The notes under the pieces: generated by a model
What the model saw: only the letters and a program-made list of their open reading frames with translations
The model's database searches: none
What the model was told of the DNA's origin: nothing
Made by a program: the position numbers and the translations under genes
DNA from: CAYJPK01 sp964372035
GTDB lineage: Bacteria > Desulfobacterota > Desulfovibrionia > Desulfovibrionales > Desulfovibrionaceae
Direction: 5' to 3'
DNA length: 53,625 bases
Assembly: GCA_964372035.1 (NCBI GenBank)
Contig: CAYJPK010000003.1
Location: 1 to 53,625 of the forward strand
Shown: one piece after another, positions 8,578 to 17,189 of the stretch
Numbering within the stretch: position 1 is the stretch's first letter
Layout of the letters: each line of letters starts with the position of its first letter

Positions 8578-8982
8578 ATGTTAGAGTACTATAAATACAA
8601 GCAATTATTAGAATTATGCAAACAAAACAAGACAGAAGAAGTAAGAAACATGCTTGTTCAAATGCAAAATTCTTATATTGACATCTGTGATGAAAACTCA
8701 GCTCTTAAAACTCGTATAGAAGAGCTTGAGGATATATTACATATGGCAAAAAATCTCGTTGTTGATAAAAATTGCTACTGGTTAATGACTGGTAAAATCA
8801 AACAAGGACCTTTCTGTCAAGACTGCTATATGCGCGAAGGTGCGCTTATTAGGCTTGAAATCAATGAAAATGAGTGGCAATGCGGATTTTGTGGTGCTTG
8901 CTATGAAAGACCGTTGCACGACAAACAAAAAGTTGCAAAACCAGCACGTAAACTAGCTAAGATTATAAACTTTGAAAAGTAA
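8578..8982 (+). CDS. Coiled-coil protein with C-terminal zinc-ribbon-like cysteines
   Basis: A 134-residue protein I cannot name. Residues 1-60 are helical with a heptad pattern (MLVQMQN through RIEELEDIL). The second half has two cysteine pairs, FCQDC (about 81-85) and CGFCGAC (about 102-108), the spacing of a small zinc ribbon, followed by a basic tail. It is preceded by the sigma-28-like promoter, which suggests expression with late flagellar or chemotaxis genes. An AGGA lies 10 bases before the ATG. The next gene starts 18 bp after its stop, so they are probably co-transcribed. Confidence 0.65.
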   Translation: MLEYYKYKQLLELCKQNKTEEVRNMLVQMQNSYIDICDENSALKTRIEELEDILHMAKNLVVDKNCYWLMTGKIKQGPFCQDCYMREGALIRLEINENEWQCGFCGACYERPLHDKQKVAKPARKLAKIINFEK

Positions 8983-8999
8983 ACTAGTGCGAGTCAACT

Positions 9000-10163
9000 A
9001 TGCAGAGTGTAGTACATAAAAATACAAAGCACCTATCGTTTCATAATCCAAGTCTTGCATTATGGCGACCAAATGCTTATAGTAAGGTCAGCGAGGAAAA
9101 TATTTCAATGGCTACTATTCATACACCACAACCTATTAACAGTACTTTCACGTCTGCTCTACTGCTAGTGCGCCATAACGATCATGCTGTTATTGACAAG
9201 CAAATTATTCGCATGATTGGTATTAGGCACGTAAAAATTGTAACGTCTGGTGTTCAAGCTGGTCTGCTATTAACACAACATCTTGAACAGTTTGAAAAAC
9301 ACCCTGATATTATTTTTTGTGACGAACAACTTTCTGATATGAGTGGTCAAGAATTTGTTTCAATGCTTAGAACTCACCCAGACTTACGATATTTCCCTGT
9401 CATTATGATGGCTAAGCATGAAACGCAAATTTTGCGTGAGAATGAAAAATCTAGGCTTTATAGTGCAGTTGCTATTCGTCCATATTCTGCTGCTAACCTA
9501 ACTAAAATTGTAGAAAATGTAGCAAAAATTCACCCTCCACGCCAAATTGAACTAAATGAAAATGCTAATACTCGAGAATTTGATAGACTTTTAGCTGACT
9601 ATAGGGTTACAACAAAAATAAATGAGCAAGTCACAAAAGAATCTTTAAAACAAGGATTAATTGCTTTAAAACATGGCGATTATGACCAAGCAATAGATGC
9701 TTTTAAAGAGGCACTAAGTGCACAGCCTGAAAATGATGATGTAATGAAAGGTCTTAGTATTGCTATTTCAAAAAAGAAAGAGCAAGCAGCTAAAGAACCA
9801 CAAAAGCGCAAACTGTCTAAAGAACAAGCTGATGCTTTAACGAGTAATATTATTGCTGCAAGTAAAAGTAATAATCCTAAAGCAGCTATGGAAATGGCAG
9901 TTATTATGTCACTTGACGAAATTGACTTGCCAAATTCAAATAAAAGCCTTATATTAAATAAAAATAATGATGTTGAAAATTTAAAAAATGGCATGACTTG
10001 GGAAAATGATACCAGAAATGAATTTGGAAAATCTAATGCCATTGCACCACTACAAACATTGACTGAACCTAACAAAAATGGTGCTTTTTCAAATATTCCA
10101 CTCCTTAGAGATGCAATTAATGTTGCAAAAATAACACTAGGTTTATACAAAATAAAGAAGTAG
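9000..10163 (+). CDS. Receiver-domain protein with TPR-like region
   Basis: A 387-residue protein. Residues about 50-175 form a response-regulator receiver domain: HPDIIFCDEQLSD carries the likely phosphorylated Asp, but the lysine normally found in KP(F/Y) is arginine (AIRPYS). Residues about 205-255 look like a TPR helix pair (GLIALKHGDYDQAIDAF). The C-terminal 130 residues are Asn-rich and unassigned. There is no DNA-binding domain, so signalling by protein contact is likely. Translation may instead start at ATG 9108, which has GAGGA upstream and would drop 36 unaligned residues. It lies 4 bp before the SprA-like gene. Confidence 0.72.
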   Translation: MQSVVHKNTKHLSFHNPSLALWRPNAYSKVSEENISMATIHTPQPINSTFTSALLLVRHNDHAVIDKQIIRMIGIRHVKIVTSGVQAGLLLTQHLEQFEKHPDIIFCDEQLSDMSGQEFVSMLRTHPDLRYFPVIMMAKHETQILRENEKSRLYSAVAIRPYSAANLTKIVENVAKIHPPRQIELNENANTREFDRLLADYRVTTKINEQVTKESLKQGLIALKHGDYDQAIDAFKEALSAQPENDDVMKGLSIAISKKKEQAAKEPQKRKLSKEQADALTSNIIAASKSNNPKAAMEMAVIMSLDEIDLPNSNKSLILNKNNDVENLKNGMTWENDTRNEFGKSNAIAPLQTLTEPNKNGAFSNIPLLRDAINVAKITLGLYKIKK

Positions 10164-10167
10164 AAAA

Positions 10168-11253
10168 ATGATTAACGGAATTGGCGCTACAGATAATAAC
10201 AGCTTGTTAGCTGCTATCTCAAACAACATTTCAAGTGTTGGCATTGGGTCTGATTCTTCGCACTCTGGTAGCAGAGAGCAGCGCTATGACCGTGTTAATT
10301 TCTCTGAAAAAGTTCTTAACAAGGAAGAACTTGAAAAGCATTTTAAAAAAGTACAAGAAGAACAAGCTGGCGCAAAAGCTGAGCAAGAATATTTAAATAT
10401 GGGCAAGCGTGCTAAAAACGGCAGTGCTCAAGAAACTAAAGATACAAATAGTGACGCAAATGATAAACAAAAAGTTTCTGCTAAAATAGAAGAAGAAAAA
10501 CCAAATAAAATTGGCGAAGACTTAACTGAAGAAGAAAAAGCAGAAGTCCAAGATTTAAAAAAGCGTGATGTTGAAGTAAAAGCTCATGAAAATGCTCATA
10601 TTGCTGCTGGAGGTAGCCTCGTTCAAGGTGGTGCAAGCTACAGTAAAACACGTGGACCTGATGGCAATATGTATGCAACTTCTGGTGAAGTGCAAATAGA
10701 TACTTCAGAAGTTGATGGTGACCCACAAGCCACAATTGCAAAAGCGCAAAAAATTAAAGCAGCAGCTTTAGCTCCTGCTAACCCATCAGCGCAAGACCAA
10801 AAAGTTGCAGCTCAAGCCTCGCAAATGATGGCAGAAGCTCAACGTGAAAGAAATATTGAAAAATCAGAAGAAATGAGTGGTAGCTCTAATACTTCAAAAA
10901 TTGAAGGAGTTTTTGGCGCAGCTAATGTTTTTGCAACAGAAAAAACTTCTAGTTCAGAAGCGATTTCAAGTTCAAATAGCGTAAACACTAGCTCAAGTGT
11001 TTCTGGCATTTCAAATGTTCATGGTGTTTCAGCTAGTGAAAATATTTCTGGCTATACGACTAGCACCGGATATATAAATAATTATGGCATTAGTGGAAAT
11101 TTTGAAACTTTTGGTGGCGAGCAAGAAAGTAGTTCAAGCTTTACACATTTTAGAAGAGAAGCTGATGCAAGACAAGTTAGCAATGCTTATCAAAAAATGA
11201 TGGGCGAAACTAGACCTGCACCGTATGGAACTGGTTTATCGCTAGCTGTTTAA
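10168..11253 (+). CDS. SprA-family putative metalloprotease
   Basis: A 361-residue protein. The core at about residues 130-230 matches the SprA-related family of putative metalloproteases: KAHENAHIAAGG gives a His-Glu-x-x-His-like motif, followed by YSKTRGPDGNMYATSGEV and a helix ending QMMAEAQRERN. The N-terminus is charged and Gln/Lys-rich, and the C-terminus is a long Ser/Gly/Asn-rich, low-complexity tail with no predicted fold. No signal peptide is present. The family is common in epsilon- and delta-type proteobacteria but poorly characterised. It ends at a strong terminator. The flagellar neighbourhood suggests, but does not show, export by the flagellar route. Confidence 0.75.
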   Translation: MINGIGATDNNSLLAAISNNISSVGIGSDSSHSGSREQRYDRVNFSEKVLNKEELEKHFKKVQEEQAGAKAEQEYLNMGKRAKNGSAQETKDTNSDANDKQKVSAKIEEEKPNKIGEDLTEEEKAEVQDLKKRDVEVKAHENAHIAAGGSLVQGGASYSKTRGPDGNMYATSGEVQIDTSEVDGDPQATIAKAQKIKAAALAPANPSAQDQKVAAQASQMMAEAQRERNIEKSEEMSGSSNTSKIEGVFGAANVFATEKTSSSEAISSSNSVNTSSSVSGISNVHGVSASENISGYTTSTGYINNYGISGNFETFGGEQESSSSFTHFRREADARQVSNAYQKMMGETRPAPYGTGLSLAV

Positions 11254-11271
11254 ATTAAATCATATTTATTT

Positions 11272-11312
11272 TTAAAGACCTTAAGGCTTAAATCTTAAGG
11301 TCTTTAATTTTA
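11272..11312 (+). terminator. Intrinsic terminator after the SprA-like gene
   Basis: TTAAAGACCTTAAG (11272-11285) and CTTAAGGTCTTTAA (11294-11307) form a perfect 14-bp stem with an 8-base loop, followed by a T-rich tail. Confidence 0.8.
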
Positions 11313-11411
11313 TATTATTTACAAATATTTTTGAGAACAAAACTATTGCACTTATATAATTTAATGTATAAGTTATTTTTTTCAAATAACGATCAAGCCC
11401 AAGATAAATAT

Positions 11412-12614
11412 ATGCTTACACAAAAAGTACCATTAAACCTTATTTTATTAATCGCCAGCATTGGCGCAATTTCCCCTTTTGCCGTTGATACATATTTATC
11501 ATCAATGCCCTTGATTGCTCAAAGTTTTCAAACTGACATTTCAAATATTTCTATTACCGTTAGCATTTATGTATTGGGCATGTCGATTGGACAACTCATT
11601 GGCGGGCGAATTTCTGATAATATTGGGAGATTGCCAGTTATTTGCTTTGGTTTAAGTGTTTTTACCATTGCAAGTTTGATGATTATGATTTCAGGCAGTC
11701 TTGGTGCATTTATTCTTTGGCGTGTTTTACAATCACTTGGAAGTGGCATGGCTAGCATTTGCGCAACTGCAATTGTACGTGATAATGCACAGGGGCAAGA
11801 ATCTGCAAAGCTTTTTTCGTTAATTGCACTAATAACTATGCTAGCTCCTGCTATTGCACCAACAGTTGGCACAATCATTATTAGTTTTGCACCTTGGGAA
11901 GCTATATTTGCATTTTTAGCTCTACTTGGAATATTGGTTTTAGTTTTTGCACTTAAAATTTTAAAATTTGAAAAACCTAAGCCGACTAGCAATAACAAAG
12001 GTAAGACTACAGCTTTTGATATTTTTTCAAACAAACGTTCACTCTTACTTTTAACAGTGCAGTCATTTGCTTTTTGTGTAATTATGATTTTTTTGGCTAA
12101 CTCCTCTTTTGCCTATCAACAGTATTTTAAGTGTTCTGCCGAAACATTTACACTACTTGTAGTTGCAAATGTTATTGGTGTTATGATTATTAATAGAATT
12201 TCAAGCTTTATGCTAAATCGCTATACAGCTGATAAAATCTTAGTCTTTTTCTTGATTTTGCAATTTATTAGTGCTTCGAACTTACTTTATGCTGTTTTTT
12301 TTGCTCCGCATAATTTAACTCTAGTGGCAATTTCTTTAATTACAATAATGTCTTTTGGCGGTGGTATTGGACCTAATAGCACTGCACTTTTCATGCGTGA
12401 CTATGCTCACTGTGCTGGCTTTGCTGCTTCCATCTTATTTAGCCTACAAAGTATAGTTGCTGCGGCGGTTAGTGCTTTTGTAGCTAAAACACTATCGACC
12501 AGTCTTATTCCGCTTGGTATTGCATTTTTCACTGTAGTTACTATTGCACTTTTTTGCGCAATTATCATAGGTAAAACTGAAAAAAACTTTAAAGACCAGC
12601 AAATAAACCCATAA
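11412..12614 (+). CDS. MFS drug-resistance exporter, Bcr/CflA type
   Basis: A 400-residue inner-membrane proton-coupled exporter with about twelve membrane segments. GQLIGGRISDNIGRLP after the second segment is the MFS motif A, and the opening (LILLIASIGAISPFAVDTYL) followed by SMPLIAQSF is typical of the Bcr/CflA drug-efflux subfamily. The ATG at 11412 is chosen because the family starts just before the first membrane helix; in-frame starts at 11364 (ATG) and 11331 (TTG) would add an unaligned leader. None has a clear ribosome site. It stands alone between a terminator and the dctP promoter. Substrate unknown. Confidence 0.82.
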   Translation: MLTQKVPLNLILLIASIGAISPFAVDTYLSSMPLIAQSFQTDISNISITVSIYVLGMSIGQLIGGRISDNIGRLPVICFGLSVFTIASLMIMISGSLGAFILWRVLQSLGSGMASICATAIVRDNAQGQESAKLFSLIALITMLAPAIAPTVGTIIISFAPWEAIFAFLALLGILVLVFALKILKFEKPKPTSNNKGKTTAFDIFSNKRSLLLLTVQSFAFCVIMIFLANSSFAYQQYFKCSAETFTLLVVANVIGVMIINRISSFMLNRYTADKILVFFLILQFISASNLLYAVFFAPHNLTLVAISLITIMSFGGGIGPNSTALFMRDYAHCAGFAASILFSLQSIVAAAVSAFVAKTLSTSLIPLGIAFFTVVTIALFCAIIIGKTEKNFKDQQINP

Positions 12615-12761
12615 AAAGAACTTTATTATATACTATATTTTTCTATTCATCTACAAAATCACATAAAAATTCAGAATAACAATTACATTTTGAAATTCAG
12701 TAAAAAATACAGAATAATCTTCACTAAAAAAATTATCCAAACCTACAAAACCAATTATATC

Positions 12762-12790
12762 TTGACAAATTTTTAACTATAATATATTCT
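12762..12790 (+). promoter_or_regulatory. Promoter of dctP
   Basis: A consensus TTGACA at 12762-12767 is followed 17 bases later by TATTCT (12785-12790), with TATATT at 15-base spacing as an alternative. It lies about 40 bp before the ribosome-binding site of dctP. Confidence 0.6.
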
Positions 12791-12826
12791 AAAAACTAAG
12801 TTTTATTAAATTTTTGGAGGCTTTTT

Positions 12827-13819
12827 ATGAAATTCACACGTCTTATTATGGCTTTTACGGCTGCTGCTTTACTTGTTGGCACTGTTGCTCCTAAAGCGGA
12901 AGCTGCACCTGATTATGTTTTTAAAGTAGGCTATGAAAATCACCCTGGTTCTATCCTTGACCAAGGTGCAAAAAAATGGGCAGAGATTGTTGACAAAAAA
13001 AGTAATGGCAAAATTAAATTAGAATTGTACCCTAGCTCACAGCTTGGTACAAAACAAGAAATTATCGAACAAGCACTCTTAGGCATGCCTGTTTGCGTAA
13101 TCGGCGATGCTGGGTTCTTAGGTGAATATGTTCCTGATATTACTATCGTTTCAGGCCCTTACTTCGCTGATTGGGATAAATTATTTAAATTATTCAAAAC
13201 AGATTGGTTTAAAGGCTTAGAAGCTCAATTAAGAGAAAAAGGCATCGAAATTATTTCTTACAACTGGATGTACGGCTACCGTCACTTAGTTGCAAACAAA
13301 GCTGTTAAAACTCCTGCAGATTTAAAAGGTCTTAAAATCCGTGTTCCTGGCGCTCCAATCCAGATTGAAGCATTTAAAGCTATGGGCGCAACTCCAACTC
13401 CAATGCCACTTGGCGAAGTTTATCCTGCTTTAACTCAAAAAGTTATTGATGGCGCTGAAAACCCACTTAACGTTTTATATGAGCAAAAATTACACGAACC
13501 TACCAAAAACCTTTCACTTATTGGCTATTTAACAATGGCTACAGCTTGGATTGGTGGTTCAAAATGGTTTGAATCAGTACCACCTGAAGTAGCTAAAATC
13601 ATTAAAGATGCTAGTGATGAAGCTGGTGAATACTCAAAACAAATCGTTCCGGCTGAAGATCAAAAAATCATTGACAAAATGAAAGCTGAAGGTGTTACAA
13701 TTATTGAAGTTGATCCAGCTCCTTTCCGTGAAGCAGCTAAAGATACTTATAACAAATTCCCTGAGTGGACACCTGGTTTATATGAAAAAGTTCAAAAAAT
13801 TATGGCTGATATGAAATAA
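12827..13819 (+). CDS. dctP: TRAP transporter solute-binding protein (DctP)
   Basis: Periplasmic binding protein of 330 residues for a TRAP importer. A signal peptide of about 26 residues ends at AEA. The mature protein has the DctP fold pattern, including LKGLKIRVP with the conserved carboxylate-binding arginine at R172 and GAENPLNVLYE. A carboxylate ligand such as a C4-dicarboxylate or sugar acid is implied by the family; the exact substrate cannot be read. GGAGG precedes the ATG. The membrane subunit genes follow after a gap of about 160 bp that contains two hairpins, which should favour this subunit in expression. Confidence 0.9.
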   Translation: MKFTRLIMAFTAAALLVGTVAPKAEAAPDYVFKVGYENHPGSILDQGAKKWAEIVDKKSNGKIKLELYPSSQLGTKQEIIEQALLGMPVCVIGDAGFLGEYVPDITIVSGPYFADWDKLFKLFKTDWFKGLEAQLREKGIEIISYNWMYGYRHLVANKAVKTPADLKGLKIRVPGAPIQIEAFKAMGATPTPMPLGEVYPALTQKVIDGAENPLNVLYEQKLHEPTKNLSLIGYLTMATAWIGGSKWFESVPPEVAKIIKDASDEAGEYSKQIVPAEDQKIIDKMKAEGVTIIEVDPAPFREAAKDTYNKFPEWTPGLYEKVQKIMADMK

Positions 13820-13831
13820 TTTTTTAACACT

Positions 13832-13869
13832 ATAAATGCCGTATCATTATGGTACGGCATTTATTTTTT
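13832..13869 (+). terminator. Hairpin 1 between dctP and dctQ
   Basis: ATAAATGCCGTA (13832-13843) and TACGGCATTTAT (13853-13864) form a perfect 12-bp stem, followed by T at 13864-13869. It looks like a functional intrinsic terminator inside the transporter operon, so read-through must be partial or dctQM must have another promoter. Confidence 0.8.
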
Positions 13870-13871
13870 AG

Positions 13872-13914
13872 ATGCCGCAACTAAACTGCATTTGTTTAGA
13901 TGGCATTTATTTTT
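13872..13914 (+). terminator. Hairpin 2 between dctP and dctQ
   Basis: A second, interrupted stem directly follows the first: ATGCC and CTAAAC (13872-13886) pair with GTTTAG and GGCAT (13894-13906), then TTATTTTT. It may act as a back-up terminator. Confidence 0.55.
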
Positions 13915-13981
13915 AATAGAATTTTATTTTAATTTTGATTATTATGTCAAGAAGTTGATAACTATATATATTGGAGTAAAT

Positions 13982-14452
13982 ATGAGTTTTAACCGCTATA
14001 CTATTGCAGAAATTGCGGGCATTGCGTCCTCGACGTTTTTAGCCTTGTTAGTTTCTGTTGCTGTTGGGGCTGTTCTTTTGCGTTATATATTTGGCTCACC
14101 TATTATTTGGGCGGAAGAATTTGAAATCTTTACCTTTTTATGGGTAATTATGCTTGGTGCTGTGTATTCAAAAAGAAATAACACTTTGCTTAGAGTTGAT
14201 ATTTTATATAATATGTTTCCACCAAAGATTCAAAGATTTGTTACAGTATTTCAAGAATTTGTGCATATCGCAATGTTTTGTGCAATGATATATTATGGCT
14301 ATGCATTAGCTGTGCAATTCGGTACTAAAACAATGCCAATTTTAGGTTGGAAATTCTTTTACCTCTACATTTCTTTGCCAATTGCAGCATTTGGCATGTT
14401 AGTGGTGACAATTTTTCAAATAATTGATTTACTTAGAGGAGTGGAGGAATAA
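13982..14452 (+). CDS. dctQ: TRAP transporter small permease (DctQ)
   Basis: The small membrane subunit of a TRAP importer, 156 residues with four membrane segments. The IIWAEEFEIFTFLWVI stretch (about residues 42-57) is the usual DctQ signature. The ATG at 13982 is chosen because GGAG precedes it and because the reading frame upstream encodes only an AT-rich leader. It ends one base before the dctM start, so the two permease genes are translationally coupled. With DctP it would import a carboxylate using a sodium gradient. Confidence 0.88.
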   Translation: MSFNRYTIAEIAGIASSTFLALLVSVAVGAVLLRYIFGSPIIWAEEFEIFTFLWVIMLGAVYSKRNNTLLRVDILYNMFPPKIQRFVTVFQEFVHIAMFCAMIYYGYALAVQFGTKTMPILGWKFFYLYISLPIAAFGMLVVTIFQIIDLLRGVEE

Positions 14453-14453
14453 T

Positions 14454-15740
14454 ATGTCATCACTTTTAATTTTAGGTATTGTTATTATATGTGGTATGGC
14501 AATTGGCATGCCGATTTTCCTGGCTGTTTTTGCTGGTGTTCTTTCTTACTTTTTCACTGCAGATGGTGTTCCACCAATGGTTGCAATGCAAAGACTTATG
14601 AGCTCTAGCCAAAATTTATCCCTTCTTGCAATTCCATTTTTTATTTTGCTTGGTACAATTTTAAATAGTACTGGTATTACTCCACGTGTTCTGGCTCTAG
14701 CCGACCTTATGGCAGGCAAATTCAGAGGTGGTCTGGCTCACGCAAACATTTTATTAAGTACGCTTATGGGCGGTTTATCAGCTTCAAATTTAGCTGACTG
14801 CGCAATGCTTACAAAAATGTTAGTTCCTGAAATGGAAAAACAAGGCTATAGTCGTGAATTTTCTACTGTTGTAACTGCATTTGGTGCACAAATTACACCG
14901 ATTATTCCTCCTGGAATTGCACTTATTATTTATGGCTTCTTAGCTGACGTTTCAATTGGTAAAATGTTTATGGCTGGAATTATTCCAGGATTTTTATGTG
15001 CTATTTTATTGCTCATGGCCGTTGCATATGTTGCTAAAAAAAGAAATTATAAGCCAACAAGAACCGGTCCTCTGCCTAAGGGACATGTTTCAAAAACTGT
15101 TTTAAGTGCTTTACCTGGCCTATCATTAGTACTTGTTATTATTGGTGGTATCCGTGCTGGTGTATTTACACCAATGGAGGCAGGCGCTGTTGCTGTTGCT
15201 TATGCTACTATTGTTGGTATGCTTGTGCACCGTGAAATGAAGGGTATGGACTTTATTAATTCTTTAAAAGAAACTGCAAGTTCAACTGCTTCAATCATGT
15301 TAATTATTATGGCATGTTCTGCGCTTGGTTGGATTTTCTCTTGGGAACGTGTTGCACAGGATTTGGCAAGTTTCTTTAGTGCTAACGTACCTAATAAATA
15401 CATGTTCTTATTACTAGTAAACGTATTTTTACTTTTCCTTGGCATGTTTATGGAAGGTAATGCAATTTTAATTGTTCTTGTTCCACTTTTAAAACCAACT
15501 GCGCTTGCACTTGGCATTGACCTTGTGCATTTTGGCTTAGTTATTATTTTAAACATGGCAATCGGAACTTTAACGCCGCCCGTTGGAACAGTAGCTCTAC
15601 TAGCCACCTCGCTAAGTAAGGTCTCGCTGGCCTCCTTCTTTAAAGAATCTGTACCATTCTTTATTGCACTTGGTACTGCACTTTTACTTGTAACCTTTGT
15701 ACCTATTATTTCTACTTTCCTACCTAATATGATGTGGTAG
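14454..15740 (+). CDS. dctM: TRAP transporter large permease (DctM)
   Basis: The large membrane subunit, 428 residues with about twelve membrane segments. Family marks include FFILLGTILNSTGITPR near residue 65, GGLSASNLADCAML and the ITPIIPPGIALIIYG segment near 155-170, and a matching TPPVGTVALLATS repeat near 365. The ATG at 14454 has GGAGGAAT upstream, one base after the dctQ stop. It ends before a bidirectional terminator. Confidence 0.92.
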   Translation: MSSLLILGIVIICGMAIGMPIFLAVFAGVLSYFFTADGVPPMVAMQRLMSSSQNLSLLAIPFFILLGTILNSTGITPRVLALADLMAGKFRGGLAHANILLSTLMGGLSASNLADCAMLTKMLVPEMEKQGYSREFSTVVTAFGAQITPIIPPGIALIIYGFLADVSIGKMFMAGIIPGFLCAILLLMAVAYVAKKRNYKPTRTGPLPKGHVSKTVLSALPGLSLVLVIIGGIRAGVFTPMEAGAVAVAYATIVGMLVHREMKGMDFINSLKETASSTASIMLIIMACSALGWIFSWERVAQDLASFFSANVPNKYMFLLLVNVFLLFLGMFMEGNAILIVLVPLLKPTALALGIDLVHFGLVIILNMAIGTLTPPVGTVALLATSLSKVSLASFFKESVPFFIALGTALLLVTFVPIISTFLPNMMW

Positions 15741-15765
15741 AAAAAACAAGTTGCAATAACTCACA

Positions 15766-15805
15766 AAAAAACGCACTCTAGAGTAAAGTCAAGAGTGCGT
15801 TTTTT
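15766..15805. terminator. Bidirectional terminator, dctM and aldo/keto reductase
   Basis: ACGCACTCT (15771-15779) pairs with AGAGTGCGT (15792-15800). The stem is flanked by A on the left and T on the right, so it can end transcripts from both convergent genes. Confidence 0.85.
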
Positions 15806-15817
15806 AATTTAAATCAA

Positions 15818-16975
15818 CTATGCACTTGGCATAATATCTTCATGTGCATTTTTCAGTTCAGTCGGAATATCAATATGTTGAGGACATTTTTTTAAACATT
15901 TTTTACACCCAGTACAAAAAGCCCCTGATGCTTTTTTAGGTGTTAAAACTCTACTATACATTATATTAGCATGGTCTCCCAAGCCAAATAAATATTTGTC
16001 ATTGTAAAGTGCAAAAACTGATGGAATATCAACACCAAATGGACATGGAATACAGTATGAACACGCTGCACAAGGCACTCTTTGTTTTTCAGCGTAAATT
16101 TCTCTTGATTTAGTAAACTTTGCAATCTCTTCACTACTCAAAGAAAGTGGTTCATGCTCAGCAATAAGTACATTTTCATCTACCTGTTCAATACTATTCA
16201 TACCACTCAAAACAACAGAAACTTCAGGGTGATTTAACACCCAAGACAAGCCGCGTTTTGCTGGACTTTTGTTTTCACCTTCCCACATAGCCTCAATTTC
16301 TTTTGGTTGTGTTGCGGCTAAAGCTCCACCTTTAAGTGGCTCCATAATTGTTACGCCAAGTCCCATTGAAGCGGCTTTTTTAAGACCCTTAACACCTGCT
16401 TGGTAAAACTCATCAACAAAGTTATATTGAATTTGGCAAAAATCCCATTCAAATTTTTCAAGAACTTGTTCAAATAATTCATAATTATCGTGAAATGAAA
16501 AACCAAGATGACCTATTCTACCTTCTTTTTTGAGGCGACTAATCATCTCAAAAGCCTTAAATTTTTCAAAATTCGTTAAAGTGTACGCATTTACATTGTG
16601 GAGTAAATAGCAATCAATATAATCCACCTTTAATCTTTGGCATTGCTCTTCAAAAATACTTTCAAATTCTTCCGGATTTTTTGGTTTAATCGGAGGTAAT
16701 TTTGTTGCTATAACAATTTTATCTCTAATTCCAAGCTCTGCAATTGCATGACCAAGTACAGTTTCACTAATGCCAGAATGGTAGAAATATGCAGTATCAT
16801 AATAAGTTATACCCTTAGCATAAGCTCGTTCGACAAGTTCACAAGTTGCACGAATATCAACATTTAAATTTGATTTATTATCCTTATCACGTGATGGAAG
16901 TAGTGGAAATCGCATTCCTCCTAGCCCAAGACGAGAAACCTCAAGACCTGTTTTACCTAGTTTGTTATATTTCAT
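15818..16975 (-). CDS. Aldo/keto reductase with two C-terminal 4Fe-4S clusters
   Basis: A 385-residue cytoplasmic oxidoreductase. Residues 1-280 form an aldo/keto reductase barrel with the usual catalytic Asp/Tyr in YYDTAYFYHSG, Lys in IATKLPP and His in YLLHN. Residues 290-370 add ferredoxin-type motifs CAACSYCIPCP and CTGCKKCLKKCP, enough for two [4Fe-4S] clusters. This fusion is common in anaerobes and may connect aldehyde or ketone reduction with Fe-S electron carriers; the substrate is unknown. The ATG at 16975 has AGGAG upstream and begins at the barrel's MKYNKLGKTG; the longer frame is a 20-residue leader. Confidence 0.85.
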   Translation of the reverse strand: MKYNKLGKTGLEVSRLGLGGMRFPLLPSRDKDNKSNLNVDIRATCELVERAYAKGITYYDTAYFYHSGISETVLGHAIAELGIRDKIVIATKLPPIKPKNPEEFESIFEEQCQRLKVDYIDCYLLHNVNAYTLTNFEKFKAFEMISRLKKEGRIGHLGFSFHDNYELFEQVLEKFEWDFCQIQYNFVDEFYQAGVKGLKKAASMGLGVTIMEPLKGGALAATQPKEIEAMWEGENKSPAKRGLSWVLNHPEVSVVLSGMNSIEQVDENVLIAEHEPLSLSSEEIAKFTKSREIYAEKQRVPCAACSYCIPCPFGVDIPSVFALYNDKYLFGLGDHANIMYSRVLTPKKASGAFCTGCKKCLKKCPQHIDIPTELKNAHEDIMPSA

Positions 16976-17084
16976 AGTAGCTCCTAGCTTTTTTTTAAAA
17001 CTCACAACTAGTTTTGTCAAACACTTTTTTAGCATAACATACTAATAAAACATGAAAAATTTAATTTAAAAGCAATCAAATTTA

Positions 17085-17141
17085 AAAAAAAGTAAAAAAA
17101 AACTTTCTGTTATCATAATCTAGGGGGTAGATAACAGAAAG
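17085..17141 (-). terminator. Intrinsic terminator of katA
   Basis: CTTTCTGTTATC (17103-17114) and GATAACAGAAAG (17130-17141) form a perfect 12-bp stem with a 15-base loop. On the minus strand it is followed by a long T-tract (17085-17102), so it ends katA transcripts. Confidence 0.85.
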
Positions 17142-17189
17142 AAAAAATATTTTTTTTTATGCACACTAAAAACGCTATCGAAAAATACT

